The notes under the pieces: generated by a model
What the model was told of the DNA's origin: nothing
The model's input: only the letters and a program-made list of their open reading frames with translations
The model's database searches: none
Assembly (NCBI GenBank): GCA_902635985.1
Contig: CACPPZ010000010.1
Location: 1-45,310 of the forward strand
Direction of reading: 5' to 3'
DNA length: 45,310 nucleotides
Origin: Paracoccaceae bacterium
GTDB lineage: Bacteria; Pseudomonadota; Alphaproteobacteria; Rhodobacterales; Rhodobacteraceae
Shown: positions 18,448 to 28,504 of the stretch, one piece after another
Layout of the letters: each line of letters begins with the position of its first letter
Position numbering within the stretch: the stretch's first letter is position 1
Program-made: the position numbers and the translations under genes

Positions 18448-21271
18448 AGCCTGTGGTATCTTCCACTTGTGCTTCGGTATCGTCAGCATCGTCTCCTTTT
18501 TCTGCAATCCACGCCACGGATACTACCTGCTCATCTTCGCCAGTATTAAACACCTTAACTCCACCGGCAGAACGAGATCGAAATGAGATGCCCTCAACTG
18601 GAACGCGTATAGATTGCCCATTTGATGTTGCAAGCATAATTTGGTCTTCTAGTTCTACTGGAAAACTAGCAACCAATAGCCCACCTCGCATTTTTTTATC
18701 GATTGCAGACACCCCCATACCTCCCCTACCTCTTACTGGGTAATCGTGGCTCGATGAAAGTTTGCCAGAACCGCTCGAAGTTATGGTTAGTATTAAATTT
18801 TCAGCTGCTGACATCTCTGCATATTTTTCAGGAGTTATAGTTGCATTGGCATTAATTTCTTCTTCTTCTTCTTCCTGAAAGCTCACTTCGTCATCTGACA
18901 TTCCTGCAACTGCTCTTCTCATTTTTAGGTATGCAGATCGCTCATCCGGTGAAGCTTCAAAATGGCGAATTATTGACATTGAGACTACCTTATCATCACC
19001 AAGAAGTTTTATTCCTCTCACACCAGTTGACTTTCTTCCTTTAAAAACCCTCACAGCTGTGGTGGAAAATCTTATAGCTCTACCACTGTCGGTTACCAGC
19101 ATCACGTCATCATCTTCGTTGGCAATCCTGGCATTAACTAATTTCGTTTCTTCCGGTAGGTCCATTGCGATCTTTCCGTTTGATCTAACATTTGTAAAAT
19201 CTGACAGTGCATTTCTTCTCACATCACCGGACGAGGTTGAAAAAATTATTTGAAGTTTTTCCCATTCTTCTTCTGGGGCATCTACAGGCATCACTGCTGC
19301 TATAGAAACGCCAGATTGAATTGGTAGGATGTTTATAATTGCCTTACCTTTTGCAGTGCGCGAACCTAGCGGTAACCGCCAAGTCTTAAGCTTGTAAGCC
19401 ATTCCATCAGTTGAAAAGAATAAAAGCTGAGTATGCGTGTTTGCGACAAATAAAGTGGTTACAACATCTTCATCCTTAGTTTGCATTCCAGCTAGGCCTT
19501 TACCACCGCGTCTTTGAGCTCTGAAATCTGCCAATGGTGTTCTTTTTATGTACCCGCCAGACGTAATAGTTACGACCATGTCTTCTCGCTCAATAAGATC
19601 TTCATCCTCCATATCCCCAGCCCAATCGATTATTTCGGTCCGACGAGTTGGGGAAAATTGATCTTTTACTTCATTTAGCTCTCCTGCAATAATAGACATT
19701 ATCTTTGACCTTGATGCGAGTATTTCTAAGTAGTCTTTTATTTTGAAAGATAAGGCCTCTAATTCATCTGTAACTTCTTTAACGCCAATTTGTGTAAGAC
19801 GCTGCAGCCGGAGTTCTAAAATAGCTCTGACTTGAGCCTCTGATAAGTTATATGACCCATCATCATTTATTTTATGTGTTGGGTCATCAATTAAAGCAAT
19901 ATATTCACGAATTTCGCTAGCTGGCCAACTTCGTTGCATCAACTTTTCACGAGCTTCTGCTGCATCGGATGATGCTCGAATAGTAGCAACTATTTCATCA
20001 ACATTGGAGACGGTAACTGCTAGTCCGCAAAGAATATGGCTCCGTTCTCGAGCTTTTCTCAATTCAAAGGCTGTTCTTCTAGCAACAACCTCTTCACGAA
20101 ACGCAATAAAATTTGTCAAAAATGTTCTTAGAGTAAGTTGTTCTGGACGGCCCCCATTAAGAGCAAGCATGTTGCAGCCAAATGATGTTTGCATCGGAGT
20201 AAATCTAAATAGCTGGTTCAATACTACATCCGCTGTCGCATCGCGCTTTAATTCGATAACGACACGGACACCATTCCGGTCACTTTCATCCTGTACATGA
20301 GAAATTCCTTCAATTTTTTTTTCTCTGACTTGTTCAGCTATTTTTTCAATCATTGAAGCTTTGTTAACTTGGTACGGAATTTCATCAACAATTATAGCGT
20401 AACGGTCTTTTTTAATTTCCTCTATTCTAGTTTTTGCCCTAATTAAAACGCTGCCACGACCTTCTGTATATGCCTTCTTAGCGCCAGATCTACCAAGAAT
20501 TATGCCTCCTGTTGGAAAATCTGGTGCAGGAACAAATTCTATTAGATTTTCACTTGTTAAGTCTGGATTTTCAATTAGAGCAAGTGTTGCGTCGATTACC
20601 TCCCCAAGATTATGAGGGGGAATATTTGTGGCCATCCCTACAGCAATTCCTCCAGCGCCATTTACCAACATATTTGGATATCGCGCTGGTAAAACGGATG
20701 GCTCTCTATCTTTCCCATCATAATTATCTTGAAAATCTACAGTATCTTTTTCGATATCAGCGAGCAGAAAACTTGCCGGTTTATCCATGCGAACTTCTGT
20801 ATATCGCATTGCTGCTGGATTATCTCCATCCATTGACCCAAAATTTCCCTGTCCGTCCAATAGCGGAAGCGACATGGAGAAAGGTTGAGCCATCCTTACA
20901 AGGGCATCATAAATTGCACTATCGCCATGGGGATGAAACTTTCCCATAACGTCACCGACCGGGCGTGCAGATTTACGATAACCTTTGTCGTGCGTGTTCC
21001 CACTATCATGCATTGCGTATAAAATGCGTCTATGGACCGGCTTTAGCCCATCTCTCAGATCAGGTATCGCTCGGCTCACGATTACGCTCATCGCATAATC
21101 CAAATACGATGTTTTGAGTTCCTTTGTTATTGATACGCTAGGTCCGTAATAGGTGCTGCTAGACTTTTCATTATCACCGGGGTCGCTTGAATTTTGAAGT
21201 TCGTCGGTCAAGTTTTTCTCACTTCTATTTTTGAACAAGCGACCAGCCAGTGTGCTAGGCTTATTGCACAT
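18446..21271 (-). CDS. gyrA: DNA gyrase subunit A
   Basis: Breakage-reunion subunit of the ATP-dependent enzyme that introduces negative supercoils. The 941 residues start with a polar 45-residue extension before the conserved [23 protein letters not shown]. The catalytic tyrosine is about residue 157 in [10 protein letters not shown]. The GyrA box QRRGGKG at the start of the C-terminal pinwheel domain separates it from ParC. In the quinolone region, [10 protein letters not shown] keeps Ser and Asp equivalent to E. coli Ser83 and Asp87, so no target-site resistance is predicted. An acidic stretch of consecutive Glu codons (near 18855-18875) sits inside the C-terminal domain. Confidence 0.97.
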   Translation of the reverse strand: MCNKPSTLAGRLFKNRSEKNLTDELQNSSDPGDNEKSSSTYYGPSVSITKELKTSYLDYAMSVIVSRAIPDLRDGLKPVHRRILYAMHDSGNTHDKGYRKSARPVGDVMGKFHPHGDSAIYDALVRMAQPFSMSLPLLDGQGNFGSMDGDNPAAMRYTEVRMDKPASFLLADIEKDTVDFQDNYDGKDREPSVLPARYPNMLVNGAGGIAVGMATNIPPHNLGEVIDATLALIENPDLTSENLIEFVPAPDFPTGGIILGRSGAKKAYTEGRGSVLIRAKTRIEEIKKDRYAIIVDEIPYQVNKASMIEKIAEQVREKKIEGISHVQDESDRNGVRVVIELKRDATADVVLNQLFRFTPMQTSFGCNMLALNGGRPEQLTLRTFLTNFIAFREEVVARRTAFELRKARERSHILCGLAVTVSNVDEIVATIRASSDAAEAREKLMQRSWPASEIREYIALIDDPTHKINDDGSYNLSEAQVRAILELRLQRLTQIGVKEVTDELEALSFKIKDYLEILASRSKIMSIIAGELNEVKDQFSPTRRTEIIDWAGDMEDEDLIEREDMVVTITSGGYIKRTPLADFRAQRRGGKGLAGMQTKDEDVVTTLFVANTHTQLLFFSTDGMAYKLKTWRLPLGSRTAKGKAIINILPIQSGVSIAAVMPVDAPEEEWEKLQIIFSTSSGDVRRNALSDFTNVRSNGKIAMDLPEETKLVNARIANEDDDVMLVTDSGRAIRFSTTAVRVFKGRKSTGVRGIKLLGDDKVVSMSIIRHFEASPDERSAYLKMRRAVAGMSDDEVSFQEEEEEEINANATITPEKYAEMSAAENLILTITSSGSGKLSSSHDYPVRGRGGMGVSAIDKKMRGGLLVASFPVELEDQIMLATSNGQSIRVPVEGISFRSRSAGGVKVFNTGEDEQVVSVAWIAEKGDDADDTEAQVEDTTG

Positions 21272-21345
21272 TTACTATTTATATTGTCAAATTTGATCAA
21301 TTCCAATCTCAACTTATTTCCGGTTTGATAACCCTCTATTAACAA

Positions 21346-21921
21346 TCACGGAATAATCTTTGTATACTTTGTACCTTCGATCGTCGCTCCAATTTTGAAG
21401 CCAGCTTCACCAAAAACTAAGCCAATTATTGGTGAATTGGCTTCTGTAGTATTTGCTCTAAAACTTTCACCTGAACGTCGATATGCGTACTCAATATCAC
21501 CTCCAGCTGACCATCCACTGGAGTTTCTAAATTCGTTCAATGCACTTTCGGTCATAAAAAATAGCACATGAGCATACTGACTAGCACCAATTTGCAAGCC
21601 ATAACTTGCATTAGCTGCAGAATAATAATCAACCGTAGCTTCGTTAATTAGTAATGCACCCCGTCCATACCCCACACCAAAACCAAAGCCGCCTTCAGTA
21701 ATCAAAGGCATTATAAGCATTCCTGCTGCTTGATTTTTCAATTCTAATGTTTCTGGAAATTCAGTTTGCATCTGTTGAATCGTTTGCAAAACACGTGCGT
21801 CAATTTTATCTGCACCGTCTTGTCGGTCACGTGATCCGCTAAACGGCCGTAGAGAGCAGGCGCCGATAACTATTGACGAGAGTCCCAGTCCCAGTGCGTT
21901 TCTACGATTTATATTTTGCAT
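21346..21921 (-). CDS. SYLF/YSC84-domain lipoprotein
   Basis: A 191-residue exported protein. The N-terminus NRRNALGLGLSSIVIGAC combines an RR pair followed by a hydrophobic core and a lipobox ending in Cys22, so it is probably a Tat- or Sec-exported lipoprotein. The rest matches the SYLF (YSC84) domain, which binds phosphoinositides in eukaryotic members: a glycine-rich GGFGFGVGYGRGALL and GLQIGASQYAHVLFFMTESALNEF. Its bacterial role is unknown. It lies 74 bases downstream of gyrA on the same strand. Confidence 0.85.
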   Translation of the reverse strand: MQNINRRNALGLGLSSIVIGACSLRPFSGSRDRQDGADKIDARVLQTIQQMQTEFPETLELKNQAAGMLIMPLITEGGFGFGVGYGRGALLINEATVDYYSAANASYGLQIGASQYAHVLFFMTESALNEFRNSSGWSAGGDIEYAYRRSGESFRANTTEANSPIIGLVFGEAGFKIGATIEGTKYTKIIP

Positions 21922-21992
21922 TTAATATTTGCTCCAAATGTACCCATAGATTCTATTATAGCAGTACTTAGATCTCGAAGCTAGATGTTGTG

Positions 21993-22991
21993 TTAATTAT
22001 TCATTGCTTTAGCAGCTGTTGGGGCAAAATAAGTTAAAATACCATCACAGCCTGCTCGTTTAAAACAATATAAGCTCTCCATGATTACCTTTTTTTCGTC
22101 GAGCCAACCATTTTTTATTGCAGCTTGAAGCATCGAATATTCACCTGAAACTTGATACGCGAAAGTTGGTACGCCAAACATATCTTTTGCTCGCCGGCAA
22201 ATATCCAAATAGGGCATTCCTGGTTTTATCATGATCATGTCTGCGCCTTCATCAAGATCTCGCGCTATGGTACGAAGTGCCTCTTCCCCGTTGGCTGGAT
22301 CCATTTGGTAAGTACTTTTATCTCCTTTTAGAACTCCGGAAGCTCCAACCGCATCCCTGAACGGACCATAAAAACCACTTGAATATTTGGCAGCATATGA
22401 GAGTAAAATCACATCATGATAGCCCTCAGACTCTAATGCGGATCGAATAGCTGAGATTCTTCCATCCATCATGTCTGATGGACCAATTATATCTGCTCCT
22501 GCTTTTGCTTGAGACAGTGCTTGTTTTACCAAAGCCTCAACAGTCTTGTCATTTAAAATGAGACCATTTTCTACAAAACCGTCATGTCCATCAATATTAT
22601 ATGGATCTAAAGCAACATCGGTCATTACCGCTATATTTGGCACCTCTTTTTTTATTGCGCGAGTTGCCTTATTGGAAAGGTTTTCTGGATTCCAGGCCTC
22701 TGCACAGTCCTGTGTTTTGAGCTTAGGGTTGGTGTATGGAAATATACAAATTGCAGGTATACCTAAATTTGCAGCAAACTTTGCTTTTTCGACGAGAAGA
22801 TCGACACTATATCTATAAACTCCGGGCATAGATTTAACTGGGACCTCAAGTTTCTGGCCCTCGCAAACAAATATTGGCCAAATTAAATCCCTAACACATA
22901 AATTATTTTCTCTTGATAATCCTCGAATTTCGGCAGACTTTCGTAAGCGTCGGTGTCGGGATTTCGGGTAAGCTGCTTGACGAAGATTCAT
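21993..22991 (-). CDS. hemB: Delta-aminolevulinic acid dehydratase (porphobilinogen synthase)
   Basis: Condenses two 5-aminolevulinate molecules to porphobilinogen, the second common step of tetrapyrrole synthesis. From the ATG at 22991 the protein has 332 residues and starts MNLRQAAYPKSRHRRLRKSA, the normal alphaproteobacterial N-terminus. GAGAGG lies just upstream, so this start is preferred over an upstream in-frame ATG at 23051. The Schiff-base lysines are K202 (SYAAKYSSGFYGPF) and K256 (MIKPGMPYLD). The metal loop reads DVALDPYNIDGHDG (125-138), Asp-rich instead of Cys-rich, indicating the Mg-dependent, zinc-independent type. Confidence 0.96.
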   Translation of the reverse strand: MNLRQAAYPKSRHRRLRKSAEIRGLSRENNLCVRDLIWPIFVCEGQKLEVPVKSMPGVYRYSVDLLVEKAKFAANLGIPAICIFPYTNPKLKTQDCAEAWNPENLSNKATRAIKKEVPNIAVMTDVALDPYNIDGHDGFVENGLILNDKTVEALVKQALSQAKAGADIIGPSDMMDGRISAIRSALESEGYHDVILLSYAAKYSSGFYGPFRDAVGASGVLKGDKSTYQMDPANGEEALRTIARDLDEGADMIMIKPGMPYLDICRRAKDMFGVPTFAYQVSGEYSMLQAAIKNGWLDEKKVIMESLYCFKRAGCDGILTYFAPTAAKAMNN

Positions 22992-23086
22992 TCCTATGTC
23001 CTCTCTAAAATTCAATACCTGAATGTTGTCACGCTTTGCCACTCGTAACAAGCTTCATTAAAGAAATGAATGGATAACTTGTCTTT

Positions 23087-23641
23087 TTGAATACATACAC
23101 TTTATTTACTCAATGCTACAGATGGAAAAATTTAGTGCCTATTGAATATCTTTTTCTAACATCATTCAGTTCTGTATGGTTGTGGGTTTTTTGGGCTGCG
23201 ATATGGATCTTTTTGTCTAATAATATTTTGGGGATTCCTTACGGTGCGTGGTTAAAGGCGAAAGATAATGAAAATAAATTATCAGAGCTTCGCCATATTA
23301 CACTATTTCATGCTTCTCAATTTTCTAAAAAGTATAAAATCACGTCCCATTGGTTTTCTGTGTTAGTTTTTGCTTTCATTTTCACTTTTTGGTCATTGAC
23401 TGGGTTTCTTTATGGAAATGAATTTTTACAATTGTCTTTTTTTGTCTTTTTGCCAATCTTAGCGTTATTTCAAATCAGGTTGAATTTAGCGAACAAATTT
23501 CTTATCCAACAACTCAACCCATCAGATTTATTTAGTCAAATTCGTTTGCATAGGCGTAATACACGACTTTTGGGATTTTTATCTTTAGTTATAATTTTTT
23601 GCTGGCTTATGTTTACAATTATCAAGCAGCAAACTATTTGA
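23087..23641 (+). CDS. Small integral membrane protein of unknown function
   Basis: A protein of up to 184 residues with about four hydrophobic segments (near 22-48, 88-108, 112-127 and 158-178). Charged loops between them include LKAKDNENKLSELRH and IRLHRRNTR. I do not recognise the family. The longest frame starts with TTG at 23087; a GTG at 23135, with GGA nine bases upstream, would give 168 residues and a start nearer the first membrane segment. It is divergent from hemB and precedes mfd by 84 bases. Steady hydrophobic periodicity and the absence of stops support coding. Confidence 0.65.
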   Translation: MNTYTLFTQCYRWKNLVPIEYLFLTSFSSVWLWVFWAAIWIFLSNNILGIPYGAWLKAKDNENKLSELRHITLFHASQFSKKYKITSHWFSVLVFAFIFTFWSLTGFLYGNEFLQLSFFVFLPILALFQIRLNLANKFLIQQLNPSDLFSQIRLHRRNTRLLGFLSLVIIFCWLMFTIIKQQTI

Positions 23642-23725
23642 CTTGAAGTGAGCATGCGATATCCAGTTGTACTTCCGAAATGCTCAAAAAAATGTCTACC
23701 AAATTATCAGTGGTAAAGCTTCCTG

Positions 23726-26700
23726 ATGTATAATGAAGTAAAAGTCTGCGGTACCCCAGAAGGTTATGATGCTAAAATAATCTTGAATGAGCTCAACCAT
23801 CAGCAAAACTCAGTGGTTCATGTAGCTAGAGATGATAAACGGATGCGGGCTATGGCAGATGCCCTAAATTTTTTTCATCCTGATCTTGAAGTTTTTGAAT
23901 TTCCCAGTTGGGATTGTTTGCCATATGACCGGGTTTCTCCAAACATGGAGATATCATCTGCTAGGATGGCAATACTTTCTAAATTTGCTGATAATTCAGC
24001 TAAAAATTTTGTTGTTTTGACAACCTTAAATGCTGTTTTGCAAAAGGTCCCATGCAGGTCTGTGTTAAGAAATTACGCATTTAAAGCACAAGTTGGAGAA
24101 AATATAAATGATAAACTCTTGAGAGAATTTCTAGTGCGGATGGGTTTTACGAAATCATCAACAGTCAGGGAGGCTGGTGAATATGCAATTCGTGGTGGGA
24201 TTATTGATGTATTCCCTCCTGGATATTCGAATCCGGTTCGCCTAGATCTTTTTGGAAATGTTTTGGACGGGGCCCGGCTTTTTGATTCAGAGACCCAACT
24301 AACGATCAAAAAACTAAATGAAATTGAATTAGCACCCGTATCAGAAGTAGTAATTGACGAATTTTCAATAAAAAAATTTAGGCAGTCGTATCGAGCACAA
24401 TTTGGGTCTACCCTAACCAATGATCCATTGTACGAAGCCGTTAGTGGCGGTAGAAAATATCAAGGACTGGAGCATTGGTTACCTTTTTTCTATGAAGAAT
24501 TAGATACTGTTTTCTCTTATTTTCCCAATGCGACAATAACAATGTATAATAATTTGGAAGCAGATCTAGTTTCCCGTTGCAAGCTGGTAACTGACCAATA
24601 TGAGGCCAGAGCTTTCGCGAATGATAATAAGCCCACTAAAGACTACGCCTACAAGCCAATAAGACCGAGCGCATTATACCTAGACGAGACTGAGTGGGCC
24701 AAATTAATAAAAACCCGTCGATCTATGATTTTCAACCCACTTCCGCAGCCGCTGGGGCCAAACATAGTGGACGCTGGAGGTCGCATTGGTAGAAATTTTG
24801 CGCCGGAGAGACAGTCTGATAATCTCAGTCTGTTCAGTAGTTTAGCTAATCATTTACAGAAAAAATTGAAATATGGACCAGTATTAATTGCGTCATATTC
24901 TGAGGGGTCATTGGAACGGTTGTCGGGGCTTTTAAAAGATGAAGGTCTTCATCAGCCAGTTGCAGTCTCAAAATGGAGCATGGTCACAAAGCATATCGTT
25001 TACATGACTGTGTGGCCTCTAGATCAAGGTTTCGAAACTTCTGAGTTTACAGTAATTTCTGAGCAAGACATTCTCGGTGATAGGTTAATAAGAAGACCAA
25101 AGAAGAGAAGACCAGAAAACTTTCTTACCGATGCCCAAAGTTTATCCATTGGTGGGTTAGTTGTACATATTGATCATGGTGTTGGTCGCTATATGGGTCT
25201 AGAAGTAATAAAGGTCAGTGGAGCTGCACACGAATGTTTGCTTATAGAATATGCTGAAGCTTCTCGCCTGTATTTACCCGTCGAAAACATTGACCTCTTA
25301 ACGGCGTACGGTCATGAAGAAGGGCTCTTAGACCGATTAGGAGGTGGAGCCTGGCAAGCCAAGAAATCCAAATTAAAGGACAGAATAAAAGACTTAGCCG
25401 AAAAACTTATCCGAGTAGCAGCAGAAAGATCGCTACGTCGCGCTCAAATATTGGAGCCAGTAAGCGGCATGTGGGAAGCCTTTGCCACAAGATTTCCGTA
25501 TGAAGAAACAGATGATCAATTATTGGCGATACAAGAGGTAATAAGTGATTTAGGATCTGGAAAACCAATGGATAGATTGATTTGCGGCGATGTAGGTTTT
25601 GGTAAAACGGAGGTCGCAATGCGAGCAGCATTTGTAGCCGCAATGGCAGGTCTTCAAGTTGCACTAATTGCACCAACGACACTACTTGCGCGACAACACA
25701 AAAGAAGTTTTGAAGAAAGGTTTCGAGGATTTCCGGTTGAAGTACGTGGATTGAGTAGGTTTGAAAGTTCAAAAGTAAATGAGCAAACTCGAAAAGAACT
25801 CTCCCAAGGTCACGTTGAAGTGGTAATCGGAACCCATGCTGTCTTGGCAAACTCAGTAAAATTCAAAAATCTTGGTTTGCTGATTATTGATGAAGAACAG
25901 CATTTTGGTGTCAGACATAAAGAGCGGCTGAAGCAACTAAGATCTGACATTCATGTTTTAACTTTAACAGCTACTCCTATACCGAGAACCTTACAGTTGT
26001 CTCTTTCTGGGGTTCGAGATCTTTCGATAATAGGAACACCCCCAGTTGACCGACTCGCAATCAGAACCTACGTCAGTGAATTCGATGGCATAGTTGTAAG
26101 AGAGGCTCTACTTAGAGAACACTTCAGAGGAGGTCAGTCTTTTTTTGTAGCGCCACGTATTTCTGACTTGCAGGAGATAGAGAATTTTTTGACGGATCAA
26201 ATGCCAGAAATAAGGTTTACCACAGTTCATGGTCAGATGCCCTCATCTGATTTGGATGAACGCATGAACAATTTTTATGATGGAAAATTTGATGTTCTTG
26301 TTGCAACTTCTATTGTCGAGTCTGGTTTGGATATTCCTAGAGCTAATACATTAATTGTCAGTAATGCCGATATGTTTGGATTGGCTCAATTGTATCAGAT
26401 TCGAGGGAGGATAGGCCGCTCTAAAACCAGAGCATTTGCATTTTTAACCACTAAGCCTCGAAAGAAACTAACAAAAGAGGCAGAAAAAAGACTTAAAGTA
26501 ATAGCGTCTTTAAGTACATTAGGCGCAGGTTTTACACTAGCTAGCCAAGACTTAGACATCAGAGGAGCAGGTAATTTACTAGGAGACGAACAATCCGGCC
26601 AAATACGTGATGTGGGATATGAACTTTATCAGTCAATGTTAGAGGATGCTCTCGTAAAAATGCGTTCCGGTGCTTTGGAGGGATTACCTGATATTGATGA

Positions 26701-27157
26701 TAACTGGGCTCCGCAAATAAATTTAGGTGTGCCAGTTTTGATACCTGAAAAATATGTTTCGGATCTAGACACGCGCCTTGGCCTATACCGTAGACTATCT
26801 AGTCTAACTTCTAAAGTTGATCTAGAAGGATTTGCAGCAGAACTCATAGACCGGTTTGGAGAATTACCCAAAGAAGTAAATACTCTGCTTTTGGTCGTCC
26901 GTATAAAAGCCATGTGCAAAAGAGCTCATATTTCAAAATTTGATGGTGGTCCAAAGGGCGCGACTATTCAATTTCATAAAAATAAATTTAAATCTCCAAC
27001 TGGATTAGTAACATTTATTGATAATGAAAATGGCTTTGCAAAAATTCGCGACAACAAACTAGTAGTTATTCGCAGTTGGGCAAAAGATCGGGATCGGATC
27101 AAGGGATCGTTCACATTGGCCAAAGACCTCGCAAAATTGGCTCTAGTAAAAAATTAA
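23726..27157 (+). CDS. mfd: Transcription-repair coupling factor
   Basis: ATP-dependent translocase that removes RNA polymerase stalled at lesions and recruits UvrA. The 1143 residues comprise a UvrB-homology region (about 1-330, with EFPSWDCLPYDRVSPN and REAGEYAIRGGIIDVFPPG) and an RNA-polymerase interaction domain (about 475-545, LVVHIDHGVGRYMGLE). The RecG-like helicase follows, with Walker A GDVGFGKTE (about 622-630), DEEQHFGVRHKE, TATPIPRTL and the RIGR box QIRGRIGRSKTRAFAFL. A C-terminal TRCF domain closes the protein. Length and order of domains are normal. It is convergent with the hydrolase gene. Confidence 0.97.
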   Translation: MYNEVKVCGTPEGYDAKIILNELNHQQNSVVHVARDDKRMRAMADALNFFHPDLEVFEFPSWDCLPYDRVSPNMEISSARMAILSKFADNSAKNFVVLTTLNAVLQKVPCRSVLRNYAFKAQVGENINDKLLREFLVRMGFTKSSTVREAGEYAIRGGIIDVFPPGYSNPVRLDLFGNVLDGARLFDSETQLTIKKLNEIELAPVSEVVIDEFSIKKFRQSYRAQFGSTLTNDPLYEAVSGGRKYQGLEHWLPFFYEELDTVFSYFPNATITMYNNLEADLVSRCKLVTDQYEARAFANDNKPTKDYAYKPIRPSALYLDETEWAKLIKTRRSMIFNPLPQPLGPNIVDAGGRIGRNFAPERQSDNLSLFSSLANHLQKKLKYGPVLIASYSEGSLERLSGLLKDEGLHQPVAVSKWSMVTKHIVYMTVWPLDQGFETSEFTVISEQDILGDRLIRRPKKRRPENFLTDAQSLSIGGLVVHIDHGVGRYMGLEVIKVSGAAHECLLIEYAEASRLYLPVENIDLLTAYGHEEGLLDRLGGGAWQAKKSKLKDRIKDLAEKLIRVAAERSLRRAQILEPVSGMWEAFATRFPYEETDDQLLAIQEVISDLGSGKPMDRLICGDVGFGKTEVAMRAAFVAAMAGLQVALIAPTTLLARQHKRSFEERFRGFPVEVRGLSRFESSKVNEQTRKELSQGHVEVVIGTHAVLANSVKFKNLGLLIIDEEQHFGVRHKERLKQLRSDIHVLTLTATPIPRTLQLSLSGVRDLSIIGTPPVDRLAIRTYVSEFDGIVVREALLREHFRGGQSFFVAPRISDLQEIENFLTDQMPEIRFTTVHGQMPSSDLDERMNNFYDGKFDVLVATSIVESGLDIPRANTLIVSNADMFGLAQLYQIRGRIGRSKTRAFAFLTTKPRKKLTKEAEKRLKVIASLSTLGAGFTLASQDLDIRGAGNLLGDEQSGQIRDVGYELYQSMLEDALVKMRSGALEGLPDIDDNWAPQINLGVPVLIPEKYVSDLDTRLGLYRRLSSLTSKVDLEGFAAELIDRFGELPKEVNTLLLVVRIKAMCKRAHISKFDGGPKGATIQFHKNKFKSPTGLVTFIDNENGFAKIRDNKLVVIRSWAKDRDRIKGSFTLAKDLAKLALVKN

Positions 27158-27195
27158 GTACTATCTACATTAAGTAATGACATCTTGAAAATCAT

Positions 27196-27849
27196 TCAAC
27201 GTGTGGTCTCCGTTAAACGTTTTTTGACGTAACTGGTTACTGTATCAAGCATTTGATCCATGTAAGGTTCTTCAAAGAAATGGCCAGCTCCTTCCATTTC
27301 ATTGTGAGTTACAGTAATACCTTTCTGTTCCCTCAGCTTGTCAACCAATTCAACTGTAGCTGAAATTGGAGCTATTCGGTCAGCTCCACCATTTATAATC
27401 ATTCCTGAGGAGGGACACGGAGCTAGAAAAGAGAAGTCATACATGTTGGCTGGTGGTGATACTGAAATAAAGCCTGTTATCTCAGGTCTTCGCATTAACA
27501 ATTGCATCCCTATCCATGCGCCAAAGCTAAATCCCGCAACCCAACAGTGTTTTGAATTATTGTTCATGGATTGTAAGTAGTCTAATGCTGAAGCTGCATC
27601 AGATAACTCTCCTACTCCTTGGTCATATTGTCCCTGAGAACGTCCAACCCCCCGAAAGTTAAATCGCAAGACTGTAAAGCCCATATTATAAAAAGCATAA
27701 TGCAAATTATAAACGACTTTATTGTTCATAGTACCACCAAACTGTGGGTGCGGATGTAGCACGATAGCGATAGGGGCATCCCTATCTTTTTGTGGGTGAT
27801 AACGTCCTTCAAGACGCCCTTCAGGTCCAGGAAAAATAACCTCAGGCAT
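27196..27849 (-). CDS. Alpha/beta hydrolase (COG2945-like)
   Basis: A cytoplasmic hydrolase of 217 residues without a signal peptide. It starts PEVIFPGPEGRLEGRYHP and includes VLHPHPQFGGTMNNKVVY, the conserved start of this family. The catalytic triad is visible: Ser in the nucleophile elbow GFSFG, Asp in GGADRIAP and His in GAGHFFEE. The physiological substrate of this widespread family is not known. It is divergent from iscR, and the 148 bases between them hold the iron-controlled promoter. Confidence 0.88.
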   Translation of the reverse strand: MPEVIFPGPEGRLEGRYHPQKDRDAPIAIVLHPHPQFGGTMNNKVVYNLHYAFYNMGFTVLRFNFRGVGRSQGQYDQGVGELSDAASALDYLQSMNNNSKHCWVAGFSFGAWIGMQLLMRRPEITGFISVSPPANMYDFSFLAPCPSSGMIINGGADRIAPISATVELVDKLREQKGITVTHNEMEGAGHFFEEPYMDQMLDTVTSYVKKRLTETTR

Positions 27850-27881
27850 ACACTAATTCTCCCAATAAAACTTCTATTCCG

Positions 27882-27910
27882 TTGACACTGTTCTGCATAA
27901 ACTTTAGAAT
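27882..27910 (+). promoter_or_regulatory. Sigma-70 promoter of the isc/suf operon
   Basis: TTGACA (27882-27887), a 17-base spacer and TAGAAT (27905-27910) form a near-consensus promoter 88 bases upstream of the iscR ATG. The -10 element lies inside the iron control element, so a protein bound there would block RNA polymerase. Confidence 0.8.
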
Positions 27911-27921
27911 TATTCTAAAGT
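27901..27921. promoter_or_regulatory. Iron control element (ICE / Irr-box-like palindrome)
   Basis: Perfect 10-bp inverted repeat with arms ACTTTAGAAT and ATTCTAAAGT around one T. Its core is TTTAGAA-TTA-TTCTAAA, the form described for the Irr-binding iron control element in Rhizobiales and Rhodobacterales. It covers the -10 of the promoter, consistent with repression by Irr when iron or haem is scarce. Confidence 0.8.
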
Positions 27922-27997
27922 AAACCGTTCTCGTTTTTCTTACAGTGCACTTAAGCCTTGTTAGAGTTAACGTCAATAAATTTAGAAAGGCTATTCA

Positions 27998-28462
27998 ATG
28001 AAGCTTAGTACCAAGGGTCGTTATGCCATGGTTGCACTATGCGATATTGCGCTTCAGGAAAATTCTGGCTTGGTAACTTTGTCAGATATTTCAAAGCGGC
28101 AGAAAATATCGCTAGCCTATTTGGAACAACTCTTCGTTAAGCTTCGACGGGCTAACTTAGTAATTGCGGCTCGTGGTCCTGGTGGTGGCTACAAATTAGG
28201 TAAGACAGTTCACGAAATAAGAGTTTCTGACATTTTAGAAGCAGTAGATGAGTCCTTGAATGCTTTGCATATTGGTGCAGGGGCTAAAGGTGCGATTTCC
28301 GGAAGTAAAGCTCAGTCTTTTTCAAACAGGTTGTGGGAGGGGTTAAGTGCGCACGTTTATGTGTTTTTACATCAAACAAGACTATCAGATGTGATTGCAA
28401 ATGAACTGGCTCCTTGTCCAGCTGTTCCTGATCTGGTCTCTATCTTAGAGCCATTAGATTAA
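27998..28462 (+). CDS. iscR: Rrf2-family regulator, IscR-type, lacking canonical cluster cysteines
   Basis: DNA-binding regulator of the Fe-S operon that it heads, 154 residues. The winged helix is clear: MKLSTKGRYAMVALCDIALQ, the recognition part LAYLEQLFVKLRRANLV and the wing RGPGGGYKLGK. E. coli IscR ligates [2Fe-2S] through Cys92, Cys98 and Cys104. Here that stretch (about 88-112) has no cysteine, and only Cys15 and Cys140 exist. A reduced-cysteine IscR is known from Rhodobacter, where unusual cluster ligation has been reported. It may therefore sense clusters differently or act as apo-protein. RBS GAAAGG precedes the ATG, and the cysteine desulfurase follows after 42 bases. Confidence 0.9.
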   Translation: MKLSTKGRYAMVALCDIALQENSGLVTLSDISKRQKISLAYLEQLFVKLRRANLVIAARGPGGGYKLGKTVHEIRVSDILEAVDESLNALHIGAGAKGAISGSKAQSFSNRLWEGLSAHVYVFLHQTRLSDVIANELAPCPAVPDLVSILEPLD

Positions 28463-28504
28463 TTTCTAGAATTTACGGGTCTATGGTTTATTCGTAGTAA
28501 GACA

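Noticed and set aside
20512-20949. Open frame of 145 codons on the + strand
   Set aside because: It is antisense to the conserved core of gyrA and has no recognisable domain or ribosome site.
23055-23071. TTCATT/AATGAA dyad between hemB and the membrane-protein gene
   Set aside because: It is six AT-rich base pairs, expected by chance at this base composition, and does not match the ICE form.
25407-25850. Open frame of 147 codons on the minus strand
   Set aside because: It is opposite the mfd helicase domain and shows no protein features.
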